This document shows, in pieces, positions 17,441 to 25,909 of a stretch of 64,000 nucleotides of DNA (position 1 is the first letter of the stretch; the number at the start of each line of letters is the position of its first letter). This DNA is from Verrucomicrobiota bacterium (GTDB lineage: Bacteria > Verrucomicrobiota > Verrucomicrobiia > Limisphaerales > JADLHS01), in the NCBI GenBank assembly GCA_029573725.1, contig JAKQDQ010000178.1:62001-126000 (forward strand), written 5' to 3'. The notes beneath the pieces are model-generated. The model was given only the letters and a program-made list of their open reading frames with translations, was not told the origin of the DNA and did not search any database. The position numbers and the translations under genes were made by a program.

Positions 17441-18397
17441 ATGAATCGTCGCCATTTTATCAAAACCACCGCCATTGCCGCACTGGCCACTGGCCCGGTG
17501 CATCTCCCTGGCCGGCTGGGCGCGGCCGAACCCGGGAAATGGCCCGTCGGGGTGCGCGATGTTTACCTGAAATCCGCCGACCCGACGGACGGTTGGAACG
17601 CACTGAAACTGTTGAACGCGGATTGCTTTGAAGCCGAAGTGGACGACAATCTCGCGCTCAACTCCTTCACCGCACCCGGCAAAAAATATACCGTCGGTAA
17701 TGCGGAAGGCATCGCCGTCCTCAAGGCGGACCTTAAGGCGAACGGACGGCACATCGGCGCGTTCTGCATGCACAACAAGTTTGATCAGCGTCTCGAGAAG
17801 GAAATCGAACTTTGCACGCGCCTGGCGGAGGCGGCCGACGAACTGGGCGTCCCGGCCATTCGTATTGACGTCGTGCCGCGCGCCTTGAAAATTGAGGAGT
17901 TTCCGGCGTTCGCGACGAAGGCGTGTCGGCAGCTCTGCGACGCCACCCAAGGGGCGAAGGTGCGCTACGGCATTGAAAACCACGGGCGCGCCACCAACGA
18001 CCCGGCCATCATGGAACAGATCCTCAACGGCGTCGGTTCACGCCAGCTCGGCATCACCCTGGACACTGCGAATCTTTACTGGTGGGGCCATCCATTGGAT
18101 GAAGTTTACCAAATTTACCAGCGCTTTGCGCCCCACGCGGTGCATACGCATTGCAAGAACATCAATTACCCCGCCGACCGGCGCAATGTGAAGCGCCAGA
18201 TGGGCTGGGAGTACGCCAAATACTGCTGTCCGCTGTATGAAGGCGATTTGGATTTCAACCGCATTGTGGCGGACCTGCGTCAGACCGGCTACACCGGTGA
18301 TCTCTGTGTGGAAAATGAGTCGCTCGGACGCTTTACCAAAAACGAGGCGGCTGAGATTCTGCGGAAAGAAATCGCCTTTCTGCGTCGGTTAAGCTGA
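17441..18397 (+). CDS. Exported sugar phosphate isomerase/epimerase-type TIM-barrel protein
   Basis: 318 residues from the ATG at 17441, giving MNRRHFIKTTAIAALATG, a Tat-type leader; a GTG 18 bases upstream is in frame. The mature part is an AP_endonuc_2-type TIM barrel. Candidate metal ligands are Glu/His in IENHGRATND, Asp in LDTANLYWWG, His in VHTHCKNI and Glu in CVENES. Exported members of this family occur beside Tat-exported Gfo/Idh/MocA and DUF1080 proteins. Keto-sugar isomerisation or elimination outside the cytoplasm is the best guess. Transcribed alone, 168 bases after the GHL10 gene. Confidence 0.85.
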   Translation: MNRRHFIKTTAIAALATGPVHLPGRLGAAEPGKWPVGVRDVYLKSADPTDGWNALKLLNADCFEAEVDDNLALNSFTAPGKKYTVGNAEGIAVLKADLKANGRHIGAFCMHNKFDQRLEKEIELCTRLAEAADELGVPAIRIDVVPRALKIEEFPAFATKACRQLCDATQGAKVRYGIENHGRATNDPAIMEQILNGVGSRQLGITLDTANLYWWGHPLDEVYQIYQRFAPHAVHTHCKNINYPADRRNVKRQMGWEYAKYCCPLYEGDLDFNRIVADLRQTGYTGDLCVENESLGRFTKNEAAEILRKEIAFLRRLS

Positions 18398-18593
18398 CCG
18401 AATTTGCCGCTGACACGAAAAGATCCCGCCGCTCGTGGGCAGCGTCGCCTTCCCCTGCTCTCCAGTGTGTGAAGTGATCCCACTCCCGATTTGACGCGTT
18501 GCGCGCCGGAAGGATTATTGCCTTCCAAACGTCCGATCATCCGCAGACGCACAACGTCGGGATTCCACCGGCCGCCGCAGCCGGGACAATCGC

Positions 18594-18622
18594 TTGGCGG
18601 TTTCCACTTAACACGCTACAAA
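18594..18622 (+). promoter_or_regulatory. Candidate sigma70-type promoter with almost no leader
   Basis: TTGGCG and TACAAA are separated by exactly 17 bases and the -10-like box ends 7 bases before the ATG at 18630. Transcription would begin at or within one or two bases of the start codon, so the mRNA may be leaderless; a GAGG abuts the ATG too closely to be a normal Shine-Dalgarno. Match is by eye only. Confidence 0.35.
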
Positions 18623-18629
18623 TAGAGGC

Positions 18630-20294
18630 ATGAGTGCAATCAAACTGGTCATCATTGGCGGTGTTGCCGCCGGAGCCTCGTGTGCGGCGCGGGCCCGACG
18701 TCTGAGCGAGTCGGCGCACATCACGCTGATCGAGCGGGGCCCGGACGTTTCCTTTGCCAACTGCGGTTTGCCGTATTTCATCGGGGGCGAAATCAAGCAG
18801 CGCGATGCGCTCGCAGTGCAAACGCCCGCCCTGCTGAAAGCCACACTCAATCTTGAGGTACGCACCAGCACGGAAGCAGTTGCCATTGACCGTTCCGGAA
18901 AGCGGGTGCAACTGAGCAATCTTACAACGGGTCACACCGAGTGGATTGACTACGACAAACTGGTGCTGGCGCCCGGCGCCCTGCCGGTGCGCCCGGCGCT
19001 CCCGGGAATGGACGATCCCCGCATTTTCACCCTGCGCTCGTTGTCGGACATGGACCGCATCAAAGCGGCGGCCGCCACGGCGGCGCGCGTGGTCGTCATC
19101 GGCGCGGGTTTTATTGGTTTGGAAATGACCGAACAACTGGCTCGTTTGGGCAAACAGGTGAGTCTGGTTGAATTGACAAAGCAAGTGTTGCCACAGCTCG
19201 ATGCGGTCCTGACGGGATTGCTGGAGGACGAATTACGCCGGCAGGGCGTGGCCTTGATTTTGGGGGACGGGATTGACGGATTTTCGCACGCCGGCGGGTT
19301 GACCTGCCGCCTCAAATCCGGGCGCACGCTGGAAGCGGATTTGGTGGTGCTCAGCATGGGGGTTCGCCCCGACACGGCGCTGGCGCGTGACGCCGATCTG
19401 GCGCTGCACCCGAGCGGACACATCCGCGTGAACGGCTTCATGCAAACCAGCAATCCGGACATATACGCCGCCGGCGATGCCGTGGCCGTGGAGGATTTTG
19501 TGAGCCATGAAGCCTGCGCCGTGCCGTTGGGCGGCCCGGCCAACCGCCAGGGACGGCTGGTGGCGGATCATATTTTCCGACCCACGCAGACCCGCCCTTA
19601 TCCCGGCGCGCTGGGCACGGCCATTGTGCGCGTGTTCGGGGTCGCGGCCGGCATCACCGGCTGGTCCGAGAAACGGTTGCAGGCGGCGGGCCGGGTGTAT
19701 CGTTCCGTGCTCGTCAACGCGCATCATCACGCCAGTTATTATCCGGAAGCGAAATTGCTGTTGCTCAAACTCCTTTGGGCGCCGGATACGGGGCGCATTC
19801 TGGGCGCACAGGTCAGCGGCGCGGCGGGGGTGGATAAACGCCTGGATGTGCTGGCCACGGCACTGGCCGGTGAATTGACGATTGAAGACCTGGCGCAGTT
19901 GGAGCTCGCGTATGCCCCGCCGTTCGGGGCCGCCAAGGACATCGTGAATCTGGCCGGCTTTGCGGCCTGCAATACCCGCGACGGCCTGGTCTCGCCCGTG
20001 GAGGCCCTGCCCGACGATCCGCACGTGCAAATTCTGGATGTGCGGCCGCCGGCGCTGGTCAAGAGCCACCCGGTGCCCCGCCGTGAAGTCATCAACATTC
20101 CGTTGGGGGCGTTGCGGGAGCGATGCCACGAACTGGATCGCCAGCGCCCGGTGGTCACGGTTTGCGCGCTGGGCAAGACGTCCTATTTCGCCGCGCGCAT
20201 TCTCGCGCAGAACGGGTTCCAGGTCCGCAGCCTCACCGGCGGGATTCGCGCCCACTACGATCCGCACACGCCAATCAAACCCCCGACGCCTTGA
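18630..20294 (+). CDS. CoA-disulfide reductase / rhodanese fusion
   Basis: 554 residues. N-terminal pyridine nucleotide-disulfide oxidoreductase: FAD motif IIGGVAAGASCA, the single redox Cys45 in FANCGLPYF that marks CoA-disulfide/NADH-oxidase type enzymes, NAD motif VVIGAGFIGLEM, and NPDIYAAGDAV. The two tyrosines used by CoA-disulfide reductases appear as ASYYP (370-371) and LAYAPP (Tyr428). Residues ~455-550 form a rhodanese domain whose active loop starts at Cys512 (CALGKTS). Fusions of this layout reduce CoA disulfides, persulfides or polysulfides with NAD(P)H. Cytoplasmic, monocistronic, facing a PEP-CTERM gene. Good identity; true substrate uncertain. Confidence 0.92.
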   Translation: MSAIKLVIIGGVAAGASCAARARRLSESAHITLIERGPDVSFANCGLPYFIGGEIKQRDALAVQTPALLKATLNLEVRTSTEAVAIDRSGKRVQLSNLTTGHTEWIDYDKLVLAPGALPVRPALPGMDDPRIFTLRSLSDMDRIKAAAATAARVVVIGAGFIGLEMTEQLARLGKQVSLVELTKQVLPQLDAVLTGLLEDELRRQGVALILGDGIDGFSHAGGLTCRLKSGRTLEADLVVLSMGVRPDTALARDADLALHPSGHIRVNGFMQTSNPDIYAAGDAVAVEDFVSHEACAVPLGGPANRQGRLVADHIFRPTQTRPYPGALGTAIVRVFGVAAGITGWSEKRLQAAGRVYRSVLVNAHHHASYYPEAKLLLLKLLWAPDTGRILGAQVSGAAGVDKRLDVLATALAGELTIEDLAQLELAYAPPFGAAKDIVNLAGFAACNTRDGLVSPVEALPDDPHVQILDVRPPALVKSHPVPRREVINIPLGALRERCHELDRQRPVVTVCALGKTSYFAARILAQNGFQVRSLTGGIRAHYDPHTPIKPPTP

Positions 20295-20300
20295 TCGGAA

Positions 20301-21170
20301 TCAGACGCCGCGCGCCGCACGAAATTTCCGCCACCCCCGGGAAACGCCGAGCAGGATCAGCAACCCGGTGGTTGTCGGTTCGGGGATGGGCATCATGGCG
20401 ACCCGGGCATCGGTAAATGCATTGTCGGTGTCTTGCACGGTCATGATGGCGAAATCCCCAAAATCGGGAAGCAGGCCGCTGTAGCCTGGATTGAGTTCCC
20501 TGACCAGGGAAACGTTTAACAACAACTCCCAACTCGCCACTTCCCCGCTGAAGGGGTCGAAGTTCCAAATCATCCGTGCCACGCGCGCGTCCAACGACCC
20601 GCCCGACCATAATAGGTTGCCCGATTTCGGCACCAGGAGCTGGCCCGAATTAACCTCCCAGGTATAGGGATCGTTATCCAAGGGCATGTACGTCGGCGTC
20701 CAAACCTGAATGCGGCCGCCGCCGGAACCGCTGCTGCTGTTGCCATTGCCGCCGCCGGGCGCCGTGGTGCTGGTGGACCAGGTGGCCGCGCTGGTGCCGA
20801 ATTTCACCTGCAACTTCGGACCATTGGCGTGGGCCAGGAGGGAATTGATGGGGGTACCCGTGACCGTCCAGCCCAGTGCGCCGGGCGACTGCAAAATGCC
20901 GCCCACGGCCAGAATGTGATCCCCTGCGTCCCAGGGAAACAGTCCGTCGCTGATCTGCAGATTGGATCCAGCCTCCACCAGCAAGCCCATGCCAAAAGTC
21001 GCATAGCTGTAATTGGCCGTGCCGGTGACATACGTGCCACGGGCCAGGGAGTTACCGTAAGCCGTCCAGCCGTCCAACAACGGATTTCCCGTAACGTCCG
21101 CCCGCGCCGGCAGGGCGTTTGCCATGCCGACCATCGCGGCCAGGATGAAGATTCGGTTTCGTGTCATCAT
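20301..21170 (-). CDS. PEP-CTERM sorting domain protein
   Basis: 289 residues from the first of two ATGs at 21170, with AAGGCG seven bases upstream. Signal peptide (RIFILAAMVGMANALPARA), then a ~230-residue secreted region with no family I recognise and a low-complexity Gly/Ser-rich patch (APGGGNGNSSSGSGGG), and a C-terminal PEP-CTERM tail: IPEPTTTG, a hydrophobic stretch and a basic end (RGWRKFRAARGV). Such proteins are processed by an exosortase and reach the outer surface; no exosortase gene is in this window. It ends seven bases from the converging CoA-disulfide reductase gene. Confidence 0.88.
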   Translation of the reverse strand: MMTRNRIFILAAMVGMANALPARADVTGNPLLDGWTAYGNSLARGTYVTGTANYSYATFGMGLLVEAGSNLQISDGLFPWDAGDHILAVGGILQSPGALGWTVTGTPINSLLAHANGPKLQVKFGTSAATWSTSTTAPGGGNGNSSSGSGGGRIQVWTPTYMPLDNDPYTWEVNSGQLLVPKSGNLLWSGGSLDARVARMIWNFDPFSGEVASWELLLNVSLVRELNPGYSGLLPDFGDFAIMTVQDTDNAFTDARVAMMPIPEPTTTGLLILLGVSRGWRKFRAARGV

Positions 21171-21276
21171 GGTGCGCCTTGAGTTATCGCTCCAATTGGG
21201 GTCGCCTTCAGGGCCATTCAAATCCTCCCCAGACGCGCAACGCCGTCTCCGCGTGCCGGGGCCGGGAGACGCAAGC

Positions 21277-22059
21277 TCATGCCTGGTGGGGCAATGGCTC
21301 TCCGGCAATCACCGCAGCCTCTGAAACCGGGCGCTTGGAGACCGCCAGATACATGAAAGCGAACAAGTTGAACAGCGGCAGCAGGAGCAGGATGGCGGTC
21401 CCGACCCCCTTGCCACAAGCCTTGGCGATGGCAAAGGACCACCAAATCAGCAGGACCAGATTGACGCCGGGAATGAACAACAAGATGAAACTCCACAACG
21501 GCATCCGCGCCGCCCGCAACAGCGGCAACCATTGCAAGACCGGCACAAAAATCAACACTCCGGCAGGGCTGCCCGCGTTACGACAAATCGCCCGCAACCC
21601 CAGGCAAACCAGCAAATACACCAGCCCCGTTGCCGCCAGGAGGTTCCATTCCCAACCGGCCGGAATAAGCCGGCGGGGGTCTTCGCGCAGTTGGGTCAGC
21701 CAGACGGAGACATTTGTGGAATTGGCCCTCCCGAGTGAATCTTTCAGATGCGTCACCGCAGTGGAGACGTCCTTCGCTTTGACCATTAAAATGGCGACGG
21801 CCGATTCTTTCGGTTCGGTTCTGAGCCCCAACGCCCGTAACGACTCCTCGTCCAGGGAGCTGATGCTGATGTTTTCCAGGCCGCCGTCATGATGAACGTA
21901 AACATCCCGCTCGGTCTGCCCGTAAACTGTCACATTGCTGTAAATCGTTGTCTCACTTTTTAGATAGGGAAACTGCCGGTCCGCAGCACGACCGGCCAGC
22001 GCACTGATCAGACAGAGAATTCCCATCCCGAGACCGGGGTGCAGCCGATTGGCAGTCAT
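21277..22059 (-). CDS. Membrane protein with exported N-terminal region, DUF5684-like C-terminus
   Basis: 260 residues from the ATG at 22059. A signal peptide (GMGILCLISALAGRAA) leads to a ~110-residue exported region containing ETTIYSNVTVYGQTERDVYVHHDGG, then three or four transmembrane segments (WNLLAATGLVYLLVCLGL, SFILLFIPGVNLVLLIWW, GTAILLLLPLFNLFAFMYLAV). The tail with FIPGVNLVLLIWW-x-IAKACGKG resembles DUF5684 proteins. Function unknown. It lies ~106 bases upstream of the PEP-CTERM gene on the same strand, so the two may share a transcript. Confidence 0.75.
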   Translation of the reverse strand: MTANRLHPGLGMGILCLISALAGRAADRQFPYLKSETTIYSNVTVYGQTERDVYVHHDGGLENISISSLDEESLRALGLRTEPKESAVAILMVKAKDVSTAVTHLKDSLGRANSTNVSVWLTQLREDPRRLIPAGWEWNLLAATGLVYLLVCLGLRAICRNAGSPAGVLIFVPVLQWLPLLRAARMPLWSFILLFIPGVNLVLLIWWSFAIAKACGKGVGTAILLLLPLFNLFAFMYLAVSKRPVSEAAVIAGEPLPHQA

Positions 22060-22380
22060 GTTGTATTTCACGTTTCCCGATTGCAGAACCGGACAACAGT
22101 GCTGCGAATCACGGCAGGAAAGGCACGAACTGTGCCATGCCCAGCCACCCAGCCGTAAAAGGCGGGCAGCCGGGTTTCATCCCTCCGTCTCCACTCCAAC
22201 GCAGCAAGGAATGCCGGCCCGGAAGCGGGGAACAAGGAACTTACGGCTCAAGGGGACCGTAAAGCGATCGGCGGAATTTTGACCGGCCGGGTGTGGGGAG
22301 CTTCTCCGCGTTGCCCTCGTGGAATGCGGGCCCCCTGCGGCACCCGACAGGTTAAGGTCGCTCCAACCTTCATGGCTGGT
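22060..22380. other. Intergenic stretch, nothing recognisable
   Basis: About 320 bases between the aldolase stop and the membrane-protein start, both on the minus strand. It must hold the promoter of the membrane-protein gene but I see no clear -35/-10 pair, hairpin with T-run, RNA gene or coding signal. Confidence 0.5.
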
Positions 22381-23202
22381 TCAAAGTCCGCCCACAAAGG
22401 TGGACGCGCGCGCCTTGCCAAACGGTTTGAGCAGTTGCGTCGCGCCGACCGTCAGCAGATCAATGTCCGCCGCACTCTGGAAAAACTGGAAGCCTTGTTT
22501 CTGGCAGCGTTGAATTTGTTCCGCCGTGACCGCAGGACGACCCAGGAATTTCCCGTGCTTCTTTCCCGCGGCGACAATTCGGGCGATGGCCGCTTCGAGC
22601 CGCGGGTGACTTTGATTGCCTCCCAAGCCGAGCGCGAATGACAAATCGCTCGTGCCGATGAACAAGACATCAATGCCGGGCGTCGCGGCGATCGCTTCCA
22701 CGTGTTCGAGTCCCTGTTGCTCCTCCACGATGGCCACGACGAGCACGTTTTCATCCGCAAAATCATAATACCCTTGCGGCGCGGGCCAGCGGAATTGCGC
22801 GAGGTTCGCCCCCGAGCCGCGCAACCCGCGCGGCGGATAGCGACAGGCGGCGACGGCCTGCCGGGCGAGTTCCGGCGTGCGCGTGAACGGAAACACCACG
22901 CCCAGCACGCCGGTGTCCAACAGGCGCTTGGCGGTCCAGAGTTCGTTCGTCGGCGGACGCGCGAACGGCACGGCGGGCAGTCCGCGTGTGGCCAGCACCG
23001 TGTGGCGCACCATCTCCAGGCTCAACGGCGCGTGCTCCATCTCGAGCCAGATGAAGTCAAAGCCCATCGCCGCGCATTGGGCGGCCACCTCGACGTTGTT
23101 GACGGTGATGGTCGCGCCGATCACCGACTCGCCGCGCTTCAGCTTTTCTTTAACCGGATTCTTGAACTCGAGCTTGGATGACTTGGTTTTTCTTACGGGC
23201 AT
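22381..23202 (-). CDS. HpcH/HpaI aldolase family protein
   Basis: 273 residues covering one HpcH/HpaI (2-keto-3-deoxy acid aldolase / citrate-lyase-beta type) TIM barrel. Marks are GFDFIWLEMEHAPLS near residue 50, FARPPTNE, VGVVFPFTRTPEL-like barrel strand, PPRGLRGSG with the phosphate/carboxylate-binding Arg-Gly, VAIVEEQQGLEHVEAI with the metal-ligand Glu, and GIDVLFIGTSDLSFALG with the second acidic ligand. Cleaves 4-hydroxy-2-oxo acids to pyruvate plus an aldehyde in related enzymes. In a sugar-acid degrading neighbourhood it could finish oxidative sugar breakdown; substrate not determinable. A short basic N-terminal extension (PVRKTKSSKLEF) precedes the domain. Confidence 0.9.
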   Translation of the reverse strand: MPVRKTKSSKLEFKNPVKEKLKRGESVIGATITVNNVEVAAQCAAMGFDFIWLEMEHAPLSLEMVRHTVLATRGLPAVPFARPPTNELWTAKRLLDTGVLGVVFPFTRTPELARQAVAACRYPPRGLRGSGANLAQFRWPAPQGYYDFADENVLVVAIVEEQQGLEHVEAIAATPGIDVLFIGTSDLSFALGLGGNQSHPRLEAAIARIVAAGKKHGKFLGRPAVTAEQIQRCQKQGFQFFQSAADIDLLTVGATQLLKPFGKARASTFVGGL

Positions 23203-23296
23203 AAAATCGAATCCGCTAATCCGAGTGTGACAGGCATACGCTCAGGCGCATCGCATCGCCCGCACCCAACCAGGTTGGTCTTAATCGGAATGATGT

Positions 23297-25795
23297 TCAT
23301 GGAGACGAGGTGGGCGAAGTTTTGATCAGCCACACTTCCGAAACCTGACAAGCGCGGCCATTGCCGCCCAGACCAGGCTCGGCCCGCCACGTCAGCTTGA
23401 GTCGTCCGGATGCGGTGGCGGCGGCAGGCAGGTCAAATTCCAACGGCTGAATCGTCGCGGGCTTGGTGCGCAACGGGTGAATTTCAATCGTGTCATTGGC
23501 ATCCAGGCGAATGCGTTTCTGGGTGTTGTCGCCGGCGTAGATGATGCGCAGCCGATACCGGGCATTGCGATCCAATCCGTCGTATAGCATTTCCAGCGGC
23601 GCATCGTAAAGTGCCTCCGCGTGATCCTTCCACGAAATCCGGCGCACGGGCGCGACGGCATCGTCCGGCGCATCCAGAAACAGGTCTTCGGTAAAATCCA
23701 CACGCGGCGACGCGAACCGGTCGGGGTCCTGGGCGAAACTCAGGCCGGGCAGCAGATGCGGCTGCATGGCCACGTTGCCGAGATCGTCGTAGAATCCGCC
23801 GGGGCCGGGATTGGTCCAATTGACGATCTCATCCAATGCCTTGAGCCGCTCCGGCTCCGCAGGAAGTTTGCGAATGGCGGCAAATTGTTGCTCCAGCCAC
23901 GGCCGGTTGTTCAGCGGGTAATCCATGGAGTCGAGCATCGCACCGCGGTCCACGTCAATGGCCCGGTAGCGCGTCACACTGAGCTGCATGGCGATGCTTT
24001 GAAACAACGCTTCGCCCAGTTGAAAGATGCGGAGGCGCAACGCGGCCGTGGCGGGGTCATCCGCGGGTTGCCGCAGAATGGACTGGGCTTCGGTCATCGC
24101 CTTTTCACTGCCGAGCGCGGGAGCGGAGCGCAGCACCTCCAGGGCATGCTTTTCCAGGTCTGTTTCGCGCAACCAACGCCGACGAACGTACGCGTCAAAG
24201 TACGCGCGAAACAACCCCTGCTGAAACCGCCAGTTGCGAAGCGTGGCGGGACGAACCGTTCGTTCGAGAGTCTGGAAGCGGGCCAGGGTTTGCTCCACGT
24301 CCACGTTCGAGGCCAGCGGCCCGCGCCAGTTTCGTTCCAGCGCGAACAGCCCTTCGGCAAACGATTCCTCCACTTCCGCGCCAATGAAGTAGCGGCTGTA
24401 TTCGCGCAGCACCTGGCTTACGTCCGCCTCTGGATCCCACCCAAGGCAACTCCACAGGCACTTGTTGAGATCGTCATTGCAGCCTTCCGAGTAGGTGCCA
24501 AAACCAATCGAGTCCGGCAACGTGTGACGCGCGATGATCGCGTGGTCCACGGGCCGAGGATTGATGCCTTCACGACCGGCGGTGATCGAGAAGGCCACGT
24601 CCCATTGCGACACGGGATACTGGCACTGCTGCGAATGGGTGATGTCCGGATACAGCCGGATGGGATACTTCGCCGGGATGAGGGCGCGCAGTTGTTTGGG
24701 GCTGACGCGCACCTGCGGACCATGCACGATGCCGCCCAACCAGGCCGGCTGGTCGCGGCGCAACATTTCCAGAAACTCGTCGAGCCATTTTTGCGTGAAC
24801 CCTTGGGGCGAAACCCACATCTGGGCGTGGGGATGAAACCGGTGAAGGTTCGCGGTCTGCTTTTCGAGCAGCGCCATCAGGTCTTTCGGCTGGGTGTGCC
24901 CGGGGTCGCCACCCGGAACGAACACGGCGTCCACGCGCGGTAACTTCGCGAAAACGTCTCCCCATTCGCGCAACGCGGCCTCCACCGTTTTCGGGTCGGA
25001 ATAATTCTTGTCCAGGGCCGGATACCAGATCCAAACCCCCAGACCGTACTCCGCAGCCAGACGCGACATACCGATCATCATTTCCATCGGCGGACGCGGA
25101 AAGTGCGGGCTGTCCGCGTCATCGTCGGAACGGGGCGGGATCAGTTCCACCATGTTGCAGCCGAAAACCGCCAGATCACGGAAGTATTGTTCCCACACCG
25201 GCAGGTCCCAAGCATCGTAGGAATGGGTCTTGGGCCGGTAACCGACTTGATGCCCGCGCAGCGGATACTTGGGCGCGGAGGAAATCGCCAACGCGCCCGA
25301 CAGGCTGACGTTGCCCCGCTGCATCCGGAGCTCCCGCAGCAGCCGGCCCACGCCGAACAACACACCGCGCGCGTCGTTCCCGATGACCAGCACGGTGGAC
25401 TGGTCCGCGGTGCGCGACAGGACGAGTTGATAGCCTTCCGGCGCGCTTGAGGGAGCGACGACGTTCAGCCCGGCGGCGTGCGATCCGAGGAAGGCCTCGA
25501 GCGCGGGCCGGTTGCCGACGACGATGGTGGTGACATTCGAGGCCGGCCAGGAATTCAGCACCGGCCAGCGAATCAGCGTGCGCTTCTCCACTTCCTCCAC
25601 GAGCATCGTGATGGCCTTGTGCTCAGGGCCGGAAAGACTGGGCGGGGCAACCACCTGCGCCAATTTCAACTCCAGCGCAGGGCTCGCGATCGTTCCCATG
25701 CCGAGTGCGGAAAGGAACACCACGCGTCCGAAGCCGTCAAAATAATTCACCCAACACCGCCGCCGTCCGGTTTGGTTCAAAATGCCCAAGCGCAC
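23297..25795 (-). CDS. Putative secreted glycoside hydrolase-like protein
   Basis: 832 residues counted from a GTG at 25795; the true start may be a little downstream because no ATG precedes the hydrophobic leader (VVFLSALGMGTIASPA). The first ~170 residues look like the alpha-glucuronidase/GH20 type N-terminal domain (KAITMLVEEVEKRTLIRWP, TIVVGNRPALEAFLG, GVLFGVGRLLRELR). A TIM-barrel-like central part follows with GCNMVELIPPRSDDD, GLGVWIWYPALDK, AVFVPGGDPGHTQP and a conserved-looking FGTYSEGCNDDLNK. A helical region (~490-680) and a C-terminal beta domain (~700-832) complete it. The family is not one I can name. Divergent from the propeller protein over ~114 bases, suggesting paired expression. 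Confidence 0.72.
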   Translation of the reverse strand: MRLGILNQTGRRRCWVNYFDGFGRVVFLSALGMGTIASPALELKLAQVVAPPSLSGPEHKAITMLVEEVEKRTLIRWPVLNSWPASNVTTIVVGNRPALEAFLGSHAAGLNVVAPSSAPEGYQLVLSRTADQSTVLVIGNDARGVLFGVGRLLRELRMQRGNVSLSGALAISSAPKYPLRGHQVGYRPKTHSYDAWDLPVWEQYFRDLAVFGCNMVELIPPRSDDDADSPHFPRPPMEMMIGMSRLAAEYGLGVWIWYPALDKNYSDPKTVEAALREWGDVFAKLPRVDAVFVPGGDPGHTQPKDLMALLEKQTANLHRFHPHAQMWVSPQGFTQKWLDEFLEMLRRDQPAWLGGIVHGPQVRVSPKQLRALIPAKYPIRLYPDITHSQQCQYPVSQWDVAFSITAGREGINPRPVDHAIIARHTLPDSIGFGTYSEGCNDDLNKCLWSCLGWDPEADVSQVLREYSRYFIGAEVEESFAEGLFALERNWRGPLASNVDVEQTLARFQTLERTVRPATLRNWRFQQGLFRAYFDAYVRRRWLRETDLEKHALEVLRSAPALGSEKAMTEAQSILRQPADDPATAALRLRIFQLGEALFQSIAMQLSVTRYRAIDVDRGAMLDSMDYPLNNRPWLEQQFAAIRKLPAEPERLKALDEIVNWTNPGPGGFYDDLGNVAMQPHLLPGLSFAQDPDRFASPRVDFTEDLFLDAPDDAVAPVRRISWKDHAEALYDAPLEMLYDGLDRNARYRLRIIYAGDNTQKRIRLDANDTIEIHPLRTKPATIQPLEFDLPAAATASGRLKLTWRAEPGLGGNGRACQVSEVWLIKTSPTSSP

Positions 25796-25909
25796 GACCG
25801 GAACTATCCGATTTACCCGGCCGCCTCACCAGAAAAAATTCGGGCGACCTGTCCGGCGCGGCGTCCGCGTCCGATGGCTTTCGGCTTTACCCGTGGCGGA
25901 CGGCTGAAC

